From: DATCKG01 sp036562385
GTDB lineage: Bacteria; Bacillota; Sulfobacillia; Symbiobacteriales; Symbiobacteriaceae
Direction: 5' to 3'
Length of the DNA stretch: 64,000 nucleotides
Assembly: GCA_036562385.1 (NCBI GenBank)
Contig: DATCKG010000068.1
Location: forward strand, 1 to 64,000
The notes beneath the pieces are model-generated. The model did no database searches. It was not told where the DNA came from and saw nothing but the letters and a program-made list of their open reading frames with translations. Below, piece by piece: positions 34,736 through 42,312 of this stretch (position 1 is its first letter; every line of letters starts with the position of its first letter). Made by a program: the position numbers and the translations under genes.

Positions 34736-36115
34736 TCAAACCATCAGGTGGTTCTCCAGTGCGGCGACGATCTCCTCCATGGCCATGCCCCGGGATCCCT
34801 TGACGAGCACCGTGTCGCCGCTCTGAACCAGGCCCAGCAGCGCATCCATCAGGTGGGCCTTGGTGGGGAAATGCCGGCCCTTCGCCCCGGCAGCAGCGGC
34901 GATCTCCCGGGAGAGGTCGCCCACGCAGAGCACCAGGTCCGCCAGGCGGCCGGCGGCCTCTCCCACCCGGCGGTGGCCCGCCACCGCGCCGGCGCCCAGT
35001 TCAAACATGTCACCGAGCACCGCGATGCAGCGGCCGCTGCCGGCCATCTCCCGCATCACTTCCAGGGCCGCGATCACCGAAACCGGTGCGGCGTTGTAGG
35101 TATCATCCAGAATCCGAACCCCGCCGGCGTGGAGCACCCGCATCCGGCTGCCGGCCGGCTGGTACAGGGCCAGCCCCGCGGCCGCCTCCTCAGGAGTAAG
35201 TCCCAATTCCAAGGCTACGGCGGCGGCCGCCATGGCATTCAGGATGTTGTGGCGTCCGGGAGCGGGCAGCGACACCTCCGCTTCGCCGGCGGACGTGACC
35301 AGCCGGAAGCGCTGCCCCGTCTCGCCGTCCCGACGGACGTCCCGGGCCGTCACCCAGCAGTCGCCCCGGCCGTGGGCGCCAAACCCGTAGAACCAGACCC
35401 GGCCGGGTCCGACGGAGGCCATGGCCGCCACCCGGGGGTCATCGGCGTTGAGCACCGCTGCCCCGTCCGCGGGCAGCGCCCGCACCAGTTCGCTCTTGGC
35501 CAGGGCGATGTTCTCCACGGTGCCCAGCAGCTCCAGGTGCGTCTCCCCTACGTTGGTGACCACCCCGATACGGGGCAGGGCGATGGACGCCAGGTACGTG
35601 ATCTCCCCCAGCGCCCGCATGCCCATCTCCAGCACCGCGGCCTGGTGGGTTTCATCCAGGTCCATCAGCGTAATCGGCAGCCCCACCTCGGAGTTGAGGT
35701 TGCCGGCGGTGCGAAAGACCCGGAGCCGGGCCGACAGGGCGGCAGCCACCATCTCCTTGGTGGTGGTCTTCCCCACGGAACCGGTGATCCCCACCACCGG
35801 GAGGGAGAACCGCAGCCGGTGAGCCCGTCCCAGCTGGCCCAGGGCCAGCAGCGAATCCGGCACCAGCACCACCGCCGCCCCGGGCGCCTCCACCGGACGC
35901 TCCGCCAGTACGCAGACGGCCCCGCCGGCTACGGCCGCGGCCGCAAAGTCGTGGCCGTCCACCCGCTCTCCCGGCATGGCCACAAAGCAATCGCCGGGCC
36001 GCACCTTGCGGCTGTCATAGGCAAAACCGGAGACCGGGGTTGCCGGACTCCCCTGCAGGAGCCGCCCCCCGGTCACAGCCGCGATGTCCGCGGCAGTAAA
36101 CAGCAGCCTGCTCAC
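34736..36115 (-). CDS. murF: MurF, D-Ala-D-Ala adding ligase
   Basis: A 459-residue ATP-dependent ligase completing UDP-MurNAc-pentapeptide. The P-loop VGITGSVGKTTTKEM, the central ENIALAKSELVRALP region and the C-terminal DDTYNAAPVS with LGDMFELG are typical. GTG 36115 directly follows the murE stop (TAG-GTG), with GGAAGGGG inside the end of murE. Its place between murE and mraY resembles the E. coli order more than the Bacillus one. Confidence 0.93.
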   Translation of the reverse strand: MSRLLFTAADIAAVTGGRLLQGSPATPVSGFAYDSRKVRPGDCFVAMPGERVDGHDFAAAAVAGGAVCVLAERPVEAPGAAVVLVPDSLLALGQLGRAHRLRFSLPVVGITGSVGKTTTKEMVAAALSARLRVFRTAGNLNSEVGLPITLMDLDETHQAAVLEMGMRALGEITYLASIALPRIGVVTNVGETHLELLGTVENIALAKSELVRALPADGAAVLNADDPRVAAMASVGPGRVWFYGFGAHGRGDCWVTARDVRRDGETGQRFRLVTSAGEAEVSLPAPGRHNILNAMAAAAVALELGLTPEEAAAGLALYQPAGSRMRVLHAGGVRILDDTYNAAPVSVIAALEVMREMAGSGRCIAVLGDMFELGAGAVAGHRRVGEAAGRLADLVLCVGDLSREIAAAAGAKGRHFPTKAHLMDALLGLVQSGDTVLVKGSRGMAMEEIVAALENHLMV

Positions 36116-37609
36116 CTAGGCCCCTTCCTTTCGCTCCAGCCGGGCCTGAATCACCCGCCTGGCTACTTCCCGGTCGTCGTAATAGATCGTACGGTCGGCG
36201 AAGATCTGGTAGGTCTCGTGTCCTTTCCCGGCGATGATCACCACATCCCCCGGCGCCGCGGCCGCCACGGCCCGCTCAATGGCCTCCGTCCGGTCCACCA
36301 CCGTCTCGTAGCTGTGGCCGGGCGGAAGCGCCTCCTTCAGGCCCTCCTCGATCTCCCGGATGATGGCCGCCGGTTCCTCGCTGCGGGGGTTGTCGGAGGT
36401 GATGATGGTATGGTCGGCCAGCCTGGCGGCGATGCGCCCCATGGTTGGCCGCTTCTTCCGGTCCCGGTCGCCGCCGCAGCCGAAGACGGCAATCACCCTG
36501 CCCTTGGTCATCCCCCGGGCGGTGGTGAGGACGTTCTCCAGTCCGTCGGGCGAGTGGGCGTAGTCCACGAAGACGCCGAAGGGTTGGCCCGCCCGAACCG
36601 GTTCCATGCGCCCGGCCACGCCGGTCTGCTCCTCCAGCACACGGCGGATGACGTCCAGGGGCACTCCCTCGGCCATCCCCACCGCTGCGGCTGCCAGCGC
36701 GTTGTAGACGTTGAAGCGTCCCACCATCTGCAGGGAGACGGGCGCCTCTCCCTGCGGCGTCATCATCTGAAACCGGGTGCCGTCAGGGGTGGTGACCAGG
36801 TCCCGGGCGGAAAACTCGGCGCCGGGCTCCAGTCCGAAGGTGATGACCGGGACGGCGCAAGCCCCCCGAACATGGGGTTCGGAGGGATCATCCCGGTTGA
36901 GAACCGCGATCTTGCCCGTCTTGGTGCCGGGGCGGCTGAGCAGCCGGAACAGCCGCAGCTTCGCCTCCCGGTAACGTTCCAACGTCCCGTGATAGTTCAG
37001 GTGGTCTTGGGTCAGATTGGTGAAGACCCCAACATCGAACTCTACATCATCCACCCGGTGCATGTCGAGCCCTTCGGAGGAGACTTCCATCACCACGTAG
37101 GTGCAGCCGACCTCCACCATCCGGGCCAGAAGGCCCTGCATGTCCGAGGCCTGCGGCGTGGTGAGTTGGCTGGTCAGTTCCTCGTCCCCCACAAAATTGT
37201 GCACCGTACCGATCAGCCCTACCCGTTCTCCCCGGGCCATCAAGATCGCTCGGATCAGATGGGTGGTGGTGGTCTTCCCGTTGGTGCCGGTGACGCCGAT
37301 GACCCGCAGCCGGCGGGAGGGATGGCCGTAGACCGCCGCGGCGATGGTGCTGAGGGCCTTCCGGGTCGATTCCACCTGCAGCACGGCCACACCGGGCGGC
37401 ACCTCCACCGGGCGCTGCACCACCACCAGCGGGGCTCCCCTGGCCACCGCCTCCCCCACAAAGGCGTGGCCGTCGGTCCGGGTGCCGGGCAGCGCCACAA
37501 AAGCAATCCCCGGTGCCACCCGGCGGGAATCGTAGACCACACCGGATATGCTGGTCTCGGGATCTCCCTGCAGCAGCCGGCCAATCCCGAGCAGTTCCCT
37601 GATTTTCAT
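36116..37609 (-). CDS. murE: MurE, meso-diaminopimelate-adding ligase
   Basis: A 497-residue ATP-dependent ligase adding the third amino acid to UDP-MurNAc-dipeptide. The P-loop GVTGTNGKTTTTHLI is intact. The amino-acid selectivity motif is DNPRSEEP (Asp406 to Arg409), the form that recognises meso-diaminopimelate rather than lysine, so the wall is predicted to be mDAP-type. ATG 37609 has GGAGGG upstream; the frame could begin at 37678 but lacks a site. Confidence 0.94.
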   Translation of the reverse strand: MKIRELLGIGRLLQGDPETSISGVVYDSRRVAPGIAFVALPGTRTDGHAFVGEAVARGAPLVVVQRPVEVPPGVAVLQVESTRKALSTIAAAVYGHPSRRLRVIGVTGTNGKTTTTHLIRAILMARGERVGLIGTVHNFVGDEELTSQLTTPQASDMQGLLARMVEVGCTYVVMEVSSEGLDMHRVDDVEFDVGVFTNLTQDHLNYHGTLERYREAKLRLFRLLSRPGTKTGKIAVLNRDDPSEPHVRGACAVPVITFGLEPGAEFSARDLVTTPDGTRFQMMTPQGEAPVSLQMVGRFNVYNALAAAAVGMAEGVPLDVIRRVLEEQTGVAGRMEPVRAGQPFGVFVDYAHSPDGLENVLTTARGMTKGRVIAVFGCGGDRDRKKRPTMGRIAARLADHTIITSDNPRSEEPAAIIREIEEGLKEALPPGHSYETVVDRTEAIERAVAAAAPGDVVIIAGKGHETYQIFADRTIYYDDREVARRVIQARLERKEGA

Positions 37610-37707
37610 CCCACCGTTCCCTCCGCGTCCGATGCCGGACCAGGCTTCCGCGCCCTGTTCTTTCCTCATTCTTACCAAAACTTTGACACCGGATACTGGG
37701 CGCCCGC

Positions 37708-39795
37708 TCAGCGGCGCTGGCCGGCCGGGGGCTCCAACTGGACCCGGACCGGCAGGCCCTGGCGAAGCAGGCTGCCCGCGGGCGGCTGCTGGCTCACCAC
37801 CACACCGGTTCCGCTGGCCTCCATCAGCAGGCCCCGAAGGGCCAGGGCCTCCGCCGCCTCATGCAGCGTCTTGCCGGCCAGCGGCGGAACGTGGACCTCC
37901 TGGTCCCCCGGTTCCGGCAGTTCGGTGTTGGCCGCCATCTGGCCGCCCCGGCGGACCAGGGTGCCGGGCGCCGGGAACTGCTCCGTCACGTAGGCACCGC
38001 CGCCCCGGACCAGAAGCTCCAGCCCCGCGGCCCGGGCGTTTCGCACGGCCTCCGCCACCGGCAGGTTGACCACCGACGGCGTGACCACACGCTCCCGGAC
38101 CTTGTCAGCCTCCTCGGTGGGAGGAATGCCCAGATAGGCCAGCACCTCCCCCATGACCTCCCCGAAGATGGGAGCCGCCACCTGGCCGCCGTAGTAGGCG
38201 CCCTGGGGCTCATCCACGGAGATCAGCACGGCAATCTTGGGATCGGGGTAGGGTGCGAACCCCACAAAGGAGGCGATATACCGCCCCTTGGCCACCTTTC
38301 CGTCCACCACCTTGGTGGCGGTGCCGGTCTTGCCCCCGACCCGGTACCCCTCCACCCGGGCGTTCTTGCCGGTGCCGTTTTCCACGACGCCCACCATCAG
38401 TTCCTGGACGTAGCGGGCCACCTCCGGCTTTACCACCTGACGGACCACCCGGGGCTTTATCTCCTGGACCACCCGGCCCTCCTGATCGATGAGGGCCTTG
38501 CCCAGGTGCGGCCACATCAGTTTGCCGTCGTTGGCAATGGCCGCGATGGCGGTGAGCATCTGAATGGGGGAAACGGTCAGCGTCTGACCGAAGCCCTGGA
38601 TGGCCAGATCCAGGTCCGTGGCCTGGTTCTTGGGAATCCACTGGCCCACTGCCTCACCGGGCAGGTCGATGCCCGTCGGGCGGGAGAAGCCGAAGGCCTC
38701 GTGGTACCGGTAGAAGAGGTCCTTCCCCAGCATCATGCCCAGGGTGCCGAAGCCCACGTTGGAGGAGGCCGCCATCACCTTGTCGATGCGGACAGGCCCG
38801 AGAGCCCTGTGGTCCCAGTTACAGACGGACCAGCCACCGACCTGCATGCATCCGGTGTCATTGATCACGGTATTCCGGTCGATGATGCCCGCATCCAGGG
38901 CCGCGGCCGCGGTGGCCGGCTTGAAGATCGAGCCGGGGGGCACCGTGTCCGTCACGGTGAAAATGCGCCGCAGTGCGGGGTCGGAGTTGCCTCCCAAAAG
39001 CGGGTCGTACTTGGGCCACTGGGCCAGGCCCAGAATCTCCCCCGTTTTCACGTCCATGACGATGATGCTGGCCCGCTGCGCCCGGGTCTCCAGGTGGGCC
39101 CGCTCCACGCTCTTTTCGATAAGCCGCTGCAGGCCGATGTCCAGGGTGGTCATGAGGGTAAGTCCCGGCGTGCCCTCCTGAACCCGGCACTCCCCGCCCT
39201 CCATGGGCAGCCCCCGGGCGGTGTACTCGCACTGGATCGCGCCGTTCTTCCCCCGGAGGTACTTGTCGTACGTCAGCTCCAGGCCCTCGATGCCGTGGTG
39301 GTCCAGGTTGGCGATCCCCAGCACGTGCACCGCCAGGTCCCCTTCCGGGTACTCCCGGCACTTTTCCGGGGCAAAGCCGATGCCCGGCAGGTTGAGCCGC
39401 CGGACCTGCTCCTCCACTTCCGGAGGAACCTTCCGCTTCAGCCACTCAAAATAGCTGGGGCGGTTCATGCGGGTCTCCAGTTCCGCCGGGTCCATGTTCA
39501 GGATCGGTGCCAATGCCTGGGCCGCGGCAGCCTTGTTGGGGATCAGGATCGGCTGGGCGTAGACGGAACTGCAGACCACATTGCGCACCAGCGGTATCCC
39601 GTTTCGGTCCAGGATCTCGCCCCGGTCCGCCTGAATCGGCGTGGGCCGCATCCGGTAGCGGAAGCCCATCTCGGCCAGCCAGTCGCCGCGGACGATCTGC
39701 AGGTAGGCCATCCGGCCTACCAGGGCGCCGAACACCACGCCGAAGATCCCGATCAGTGCCAGCATCCGCCTGCGGGTCTGGTACCCTGCCGTCAT
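37708..39795 (-). CDS. ftsI: Class B penicillin-binding protein with two PASTA domains (FtsI/SpoVD type)
   Basis: A 695-residue transpeptidase: membrane helix at 10-30, pedestal domain, then transpeptidase with S289-I-F-K292, S344-S-N346 and K489-T-G. Two PASTA domains follow at about 571-628 and 634-690. Bacillus has two paralogues here (pbpB for division, spoVD for sporulation); only one lies in this cluster, so it might serve division or both. Partner of FtsW and FtsL. ATG 39795 is accepted without a strong ribosome site. Confidence 0.93.
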   Translation of the reverse strand: MTAGYQTRRRMLALIGIFGVVFGALVGRMAYLQIVRGDWLAEMGFRYRMRPTPIQADRGEILDRNGIPLVRNVVCSSVYAQPILIPNKAAAAQALAPILNMDPAELETRMNRPSYFEWLKRKVPPEVEEQVRRLNLPGIGFAPEKCREYPEGDLAVHVLGIANLDHHGIEGLELTYDKYLRGKNGAIQCEYTARGLPMEGGECRVQEGTPGLTLMTTLDIGLQRLIEKSVERAHLETRAQRASIIVMDVKTGEILGLAQWPKYDPLLGGNSDPALRRIFTVTDTVPPGSIFKPATAAAALDAGIIDRNTVINDTGCMQVGGWSVCNWDHRALGPVRIDKVMAASSNVGFGTLGMMLGKDLFYRYHEAFGFSRPTGIDLPGEAVGQWIPKNQATDLDLAIQGFGQTLTVSPIQMLTAIAAIANDGKLMWPHLGKALIDQEGRVVQEIKPRVVRQVVKPEVARYVQELMVGVVENGTGKNARVEGYRVGGKTGTATKVVDGKVAKGRYIASFVGFAPYPDPKIAVLISVDEPQGAYYGGQVAAPIFGEVMGEVLAYLGIPPTEEADKVRERVVTPSVVNLPVAEAVRNARAAGLELLVRGGGAYVTEQFPAPGTLVRRGGQMAANTELPEPGDQEVHVPPLAGKTLHEAAEALALRGLLMEASGTGVVVSQQPPAGSLLRQGLPVRVQLEPPAGQRR

Positions 39796-39952
39796 GCCCC
39801 ACTGCCCCTCCTGCGTCTGGAGATGGCGCGCACTGGATTCCCTTCAAGAACGTATTCACAGGGGCGGACAGACAGAAGCCCTCCCGGGTACCGGAAGGGC
39901 TTCCACGATCAAGACGGATGATGAAGACGGTTGGGCAATGAGGCAAAAGCGG

Positions 39953-40492
39953 TTACGGATTCACCGCCCGGGCCGACTGACCCCACTGGGTCAGGCCCGC
40001 CAGGCGGGCTTTCAGCGACTGCCAGAAGCCCATGGGCACCGGATCCCGAGCCGGAGCCGCCTCGGGGGCAGCGGGGGGCTCGGGCACGGCGGCCGTTGCG
40101 GTAGGCGCACCTTCCAGGGTACGAACCTCCGCCACGCGCTGCATGTTGTGGGCCTCCGCCCACCGGATGATGGCTTCCACCGATGTCTGTTCGGTAATTT
40201 TATCCTCCAGTTCCTTATTTTCCTTCTGCACCTGAGCCAGTTGCGCCCGGAGTTTGGTCACCGCAGCGGACTCGGCCATCACGAGGCTGTTGCGCTGCAC
40301 CACCAACATGGCAAACCCCATGACGCAGGCCCAGCTGGCCACCGCCAGCAGCACAGGGCCCCGGAAGCGGCGCTTCGGCTGGGCGGCCTTCCGTGGCTCC
40401 GGACGCCGGCCGGGCTCCGCTTTGGGGACGGCGTAGGCTGCACTGCCCTTGGAAGCCCGACCAAACCGGAAAGGATCATGCGCCAGGGACAT
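39953..40492 (-). CDS. ftsL: FtsL, bitopic divisome protein with long C-terminal tail
   Basis: A 179-residue protein identified mainly by position and layout: basic cytosolic segment, one membrane helix (VLLAVASWACVMGFAMLVV), then a coiled coil (AAVTKLRAQLAQVQKENKELEDKI). FtsL proteins are usually near 120 residues. Here a tail of about 60 residues rich in Ala, Pro and Glu follows, ending in an amphipathic WQSLKARLAGL stretch. ATG 40492 has GGGAGG eight bases upstream. Confidence 0.8.
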   Translation of the reverse strand: MSLAHDPFRFGRASKGSAAYAVPKAEPGRRPEPRKAAQPKRRFRGPVLLAVASWACVMGFAMLVVQRNSLVMAESAAVTKLRAQLAQVQKENKELEDKITEQTSVEAIIRWAEAHNMQRVAEVRTLEGAPTATAAVPEPPAAPEAAPARDPVPMGFWQSLKARLAGLTQWGQSARAVNP

Positions 40493-40525
40493 TCGTACCG
40501 CCTCCCGTCCGTGGAACATCTACCC

Positions 40526-41461
40526 TCAGAGCTTTTCAACCACCCGCAGTTTGGCGCTGCGGGCACGGGGATTTTCTGCCAGTTCCGCCGCGCTGGCCGT
40601 CACCGGCTTGCGGGTCACCGCTTTGGCCAGCGGCCTCCGGCCGCAGACGCAGACCGGTGCGCCGGGGGGACAGACGCACGGATTGATCCAGCGGGCAAAG
40701 GTCTGCTTGACCAGCCGGTCCTCCAGGGAGTGAAAGGTGATCACGGCCAACCGCCCTCCCGGCGCGAGCACCTGAAGGGCTCCTTCCAGCCCGCGCTCGA
40801 GGGCCCCCAGTTCGTCGTTGACCGCGATCCGGATCGCCTGGAAGGTGCGCCGGGCGGGATGTCCCCCCTCCCGACGGGCCGAAGCCGGGATCGCTGCCTT
40901 GATCACCTCCACCAGTTCCGTGGTGGTGGTGATGGGCGCCCGCTCCCGGGCCTGGACGATGAACCGGGCGATGCGCCCGGCCCAGCGCTCTTCGCCGTAC
41001 TCCCGGATGATCCGGGCCAGCTCCTCTTCCGGCCACTGGTTGACGATGGTGGCCGCAGAGACGGGATTGGACCGGTCCATCCGCATGTCCAGGGGCGCTT
41101 CCCGGTGGAAGCTGAATCCCCGTTCCGCCTCGTCCAGCTGGTGGGAAGAGACGCCGATATCCATCAGCACCCCATCCACCGGTCCCACCCCGAGCTCGTC
41201 CACCACCTGAGCGATCCGCTCGAAGTTGGTCTTCACCAGGCGGACCTGGTCACCGTAGCGCGCCAGTCGTTTGGCAGCGGCCGTCAGGGCCTCTTCATCC
41301 TGGTCCAGGCCGATCAGCCGGCCTCGAGGCCCCAGGCGGCGCAGAATCTCCAGTGCATGGCCACCACCGCCTACCGTGCAGTCCACGTACGTACCGTCCG
41401 GTCGGATGGCCAGCCCCTCCAGCACCTCCTGAAGAAGGACCGGCACGTGGTGAAACTCCAC
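40526..41461 (-). CDS. rsmH: RsmH (MraW), 16S rRNA C1402 N4-methyltransferase
   Basis: A 311-residue S-adenosylmethionine-dependent methyltransferase acting on the decoding centre of 16S rRNA. The N-terminal HVPVLLQEVLEGL, the SAM site VDCTVGGGGHALEIL and LIGLDQDEEAL, and LMDIGVSSHQLDEAERGFSF are family signatures. GTG 41461 has only a weak site, and coupling to mraZ, 15 bases upstream, may help. Standard second gene of the cluster. Confidence 0.94.
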   Translation of the reverse strand: MEFHHVPVLLQEVLEGLAIRPDGTYVDCTVGGGGHALEILRRLGPRGRLIGLDQDEEALTAAAKRLARYGDQVRLVKTNFERIAQVVDELGVGPVDGVLMDIGVSSHQLDEAERGFSFHREAPLDMRMDRSNPVSAATIVNQWPEEELARIIREYGEERWAGRIARFIVQARERAPITTTTELVEVIKAAIPASARREGGHPARRTFQAIRIAVNDELGALERGLEGALQVLAPGGRLAVITFHSLEDRLVKQTFARWINPCVCPPGAPVCVCGRRPLAKAVTRKPVTASAAELAENPRARSAKLRVVEKL

Positions 41462-41476
41462 AGACGCTCGCCTCGC

Positions 41477-41902
41477 TCAGAAGTCCAGCAGTTTCTCAGC
41501 AGTTTCCGCATAGGCGGCTTCCGCCTTCCGGCAGTAATCTTCCCAGGCCGGCTTGGACCAAATCTCCACCCGGTTGGAGACGCCGACGATCACGACCTCC
41601 CGTTCAATGCCGGCGTACTGCCGGAGGTTGGCCGGCAGCAGGATCCGGCCCTGCTGGTCCACCTCGCACTCGGTGGCACCGGAGAAGAACAGGCGGGTGA
41701 AGGCCCGGGCCGCTCCGCTGGCCAGCGGTAGGGAGCGCAGCTTTTCGCTGAGGCTTTCCCACTCCGCCATCGGAAACAGGAACAGGCAGTTTTCCAGCCC
41801 TTTTGTGGCCACGAACCGATCACCCAGCCCCTCGCGAAACTTGGCCGGGATGATGAGCCGTCCTTTTGCATCCACGCTGTGTTGGAATTCACCCATGAAC
41901 AT
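41477..41902 (-). CDS. mraZ: MraZ, AbrB-fold regulator of the division cluster
   Basis: A 141-residue protein with the two MraZ half-domains, each carrying D-x-x-G-R: VDAKGRLIIPAKFRE near residue 12 and VDQQGRILLPANLRQ near 82. MraZ forms ring-shaped oligomers that bind repeats before its own gene and usually repress the cluster. ATG 41902 has AGGAG nine bases upstream; ATG 41896 is two codons inside. First gene of the minus-strand cluster. Confidence 0.93.
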   Translation of the reverse strand: MFMGEFQHSVDAKGRLIIPAKFREGLGDRFVATKGLENCLFLFPMAEWESLSEKLRSLPLASGAARAFTRLFFSGATECEVDQQGRILLPANLRQYAGIEREVVIVGVSNRVEIWSKPAWEDYCRKAEAAYAETAEKLLDF

Positions 41903-41999
41903 AGGCCCGATCTCCTGCTGCCTGTTCTCCGGAGGTTGACATCCACCGGCCTCGTGTGTGGCAGGCGCCCCTTTCCCCCACGATTTGTGGGAAAGCGCG

Positions 42000-42034
42000 C
42001 CACTTTCCACCACTTGGCCCCACCGCCCTACCAC
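42000..42034 (-). promoter_or_regulatory. Candidate MraZ-binding repeats
   Basis: On the minus strand GTGG recurs at 42034-42031, 42023-42020, 42013-42010 (or 42010-42007) and 42003-42000, spacing the repeats by 10-11 bases. The outer ones read AAAGTGG. Known MraZ sites are short TGGG- or AAAGTG-type repeats in ten-base phase, so this block about 100 bases upstream of mraZ is a good operator candidate. No clear -35/-10 pair was found beside it. Confidence 0.5.
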
Positions 42035-42179
42035 TTTGACGTGAAAAAGGAGATTCCTGCTTCCGCGCGCCGTTTTTTTGCAGTAAATAAGGAAACGGTG
42101 GGCATGTCATCCAGGGTTTGCCTTTTTCTCCCCGGAAGCGCCGCCACATCCTCCGGATCAGCCGTCAAGGCCTACAGCC

Positions 42180-42209
42180 GAGGCCCGCCGGTATCGCCCG
42201 GCGGGCCTC
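42180..42209. other. Perfect 12-bp hairpin in the mraZ-fusion gene gap
   Basis: Arms 42180-42191 and 42198-42209 are perfectly complementary with a six-base loop; no T-run follows on either strand. Between here and the fusion gene lies an AT-rich patch (42248-42277) that may hold its promoter, but no convincing -35/-10 pair is visible. Confidence 0.5.
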
Positions 42210-42312
42210 AGAAGGTTTCGGTGGAAGAGCAGGACTAGACGGGATGCACAAAGTATTAAGAATGTATTCATAAAACAGTCGCCAATGTGGCGGGGAGATG
42301 AGGGGGAGCAAG

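Noticed and set aside
33989..37993. A 1334-codon open frame on the plus strand across murF-murE
   Set aside because: It lies antisense to two intact ligase genes, has proline/glycine/histidine-rich composition typical of a GC-rich shadow frame, and shows no domain.
42180..42209. Terminator between mraZ and the fusion gene
   Set aside because: The hairpin is perfect, but the flanking genes are transcribed away from it and there is no T-run, so no transcript obviously ends there.
41879..42238. Plus-strand frame of 119 codons in the mraZ upstream gap
   Set aside because: It overlaps the start of mraZ and the MraZ repeats, has no ribosome site and no recognisable domain.
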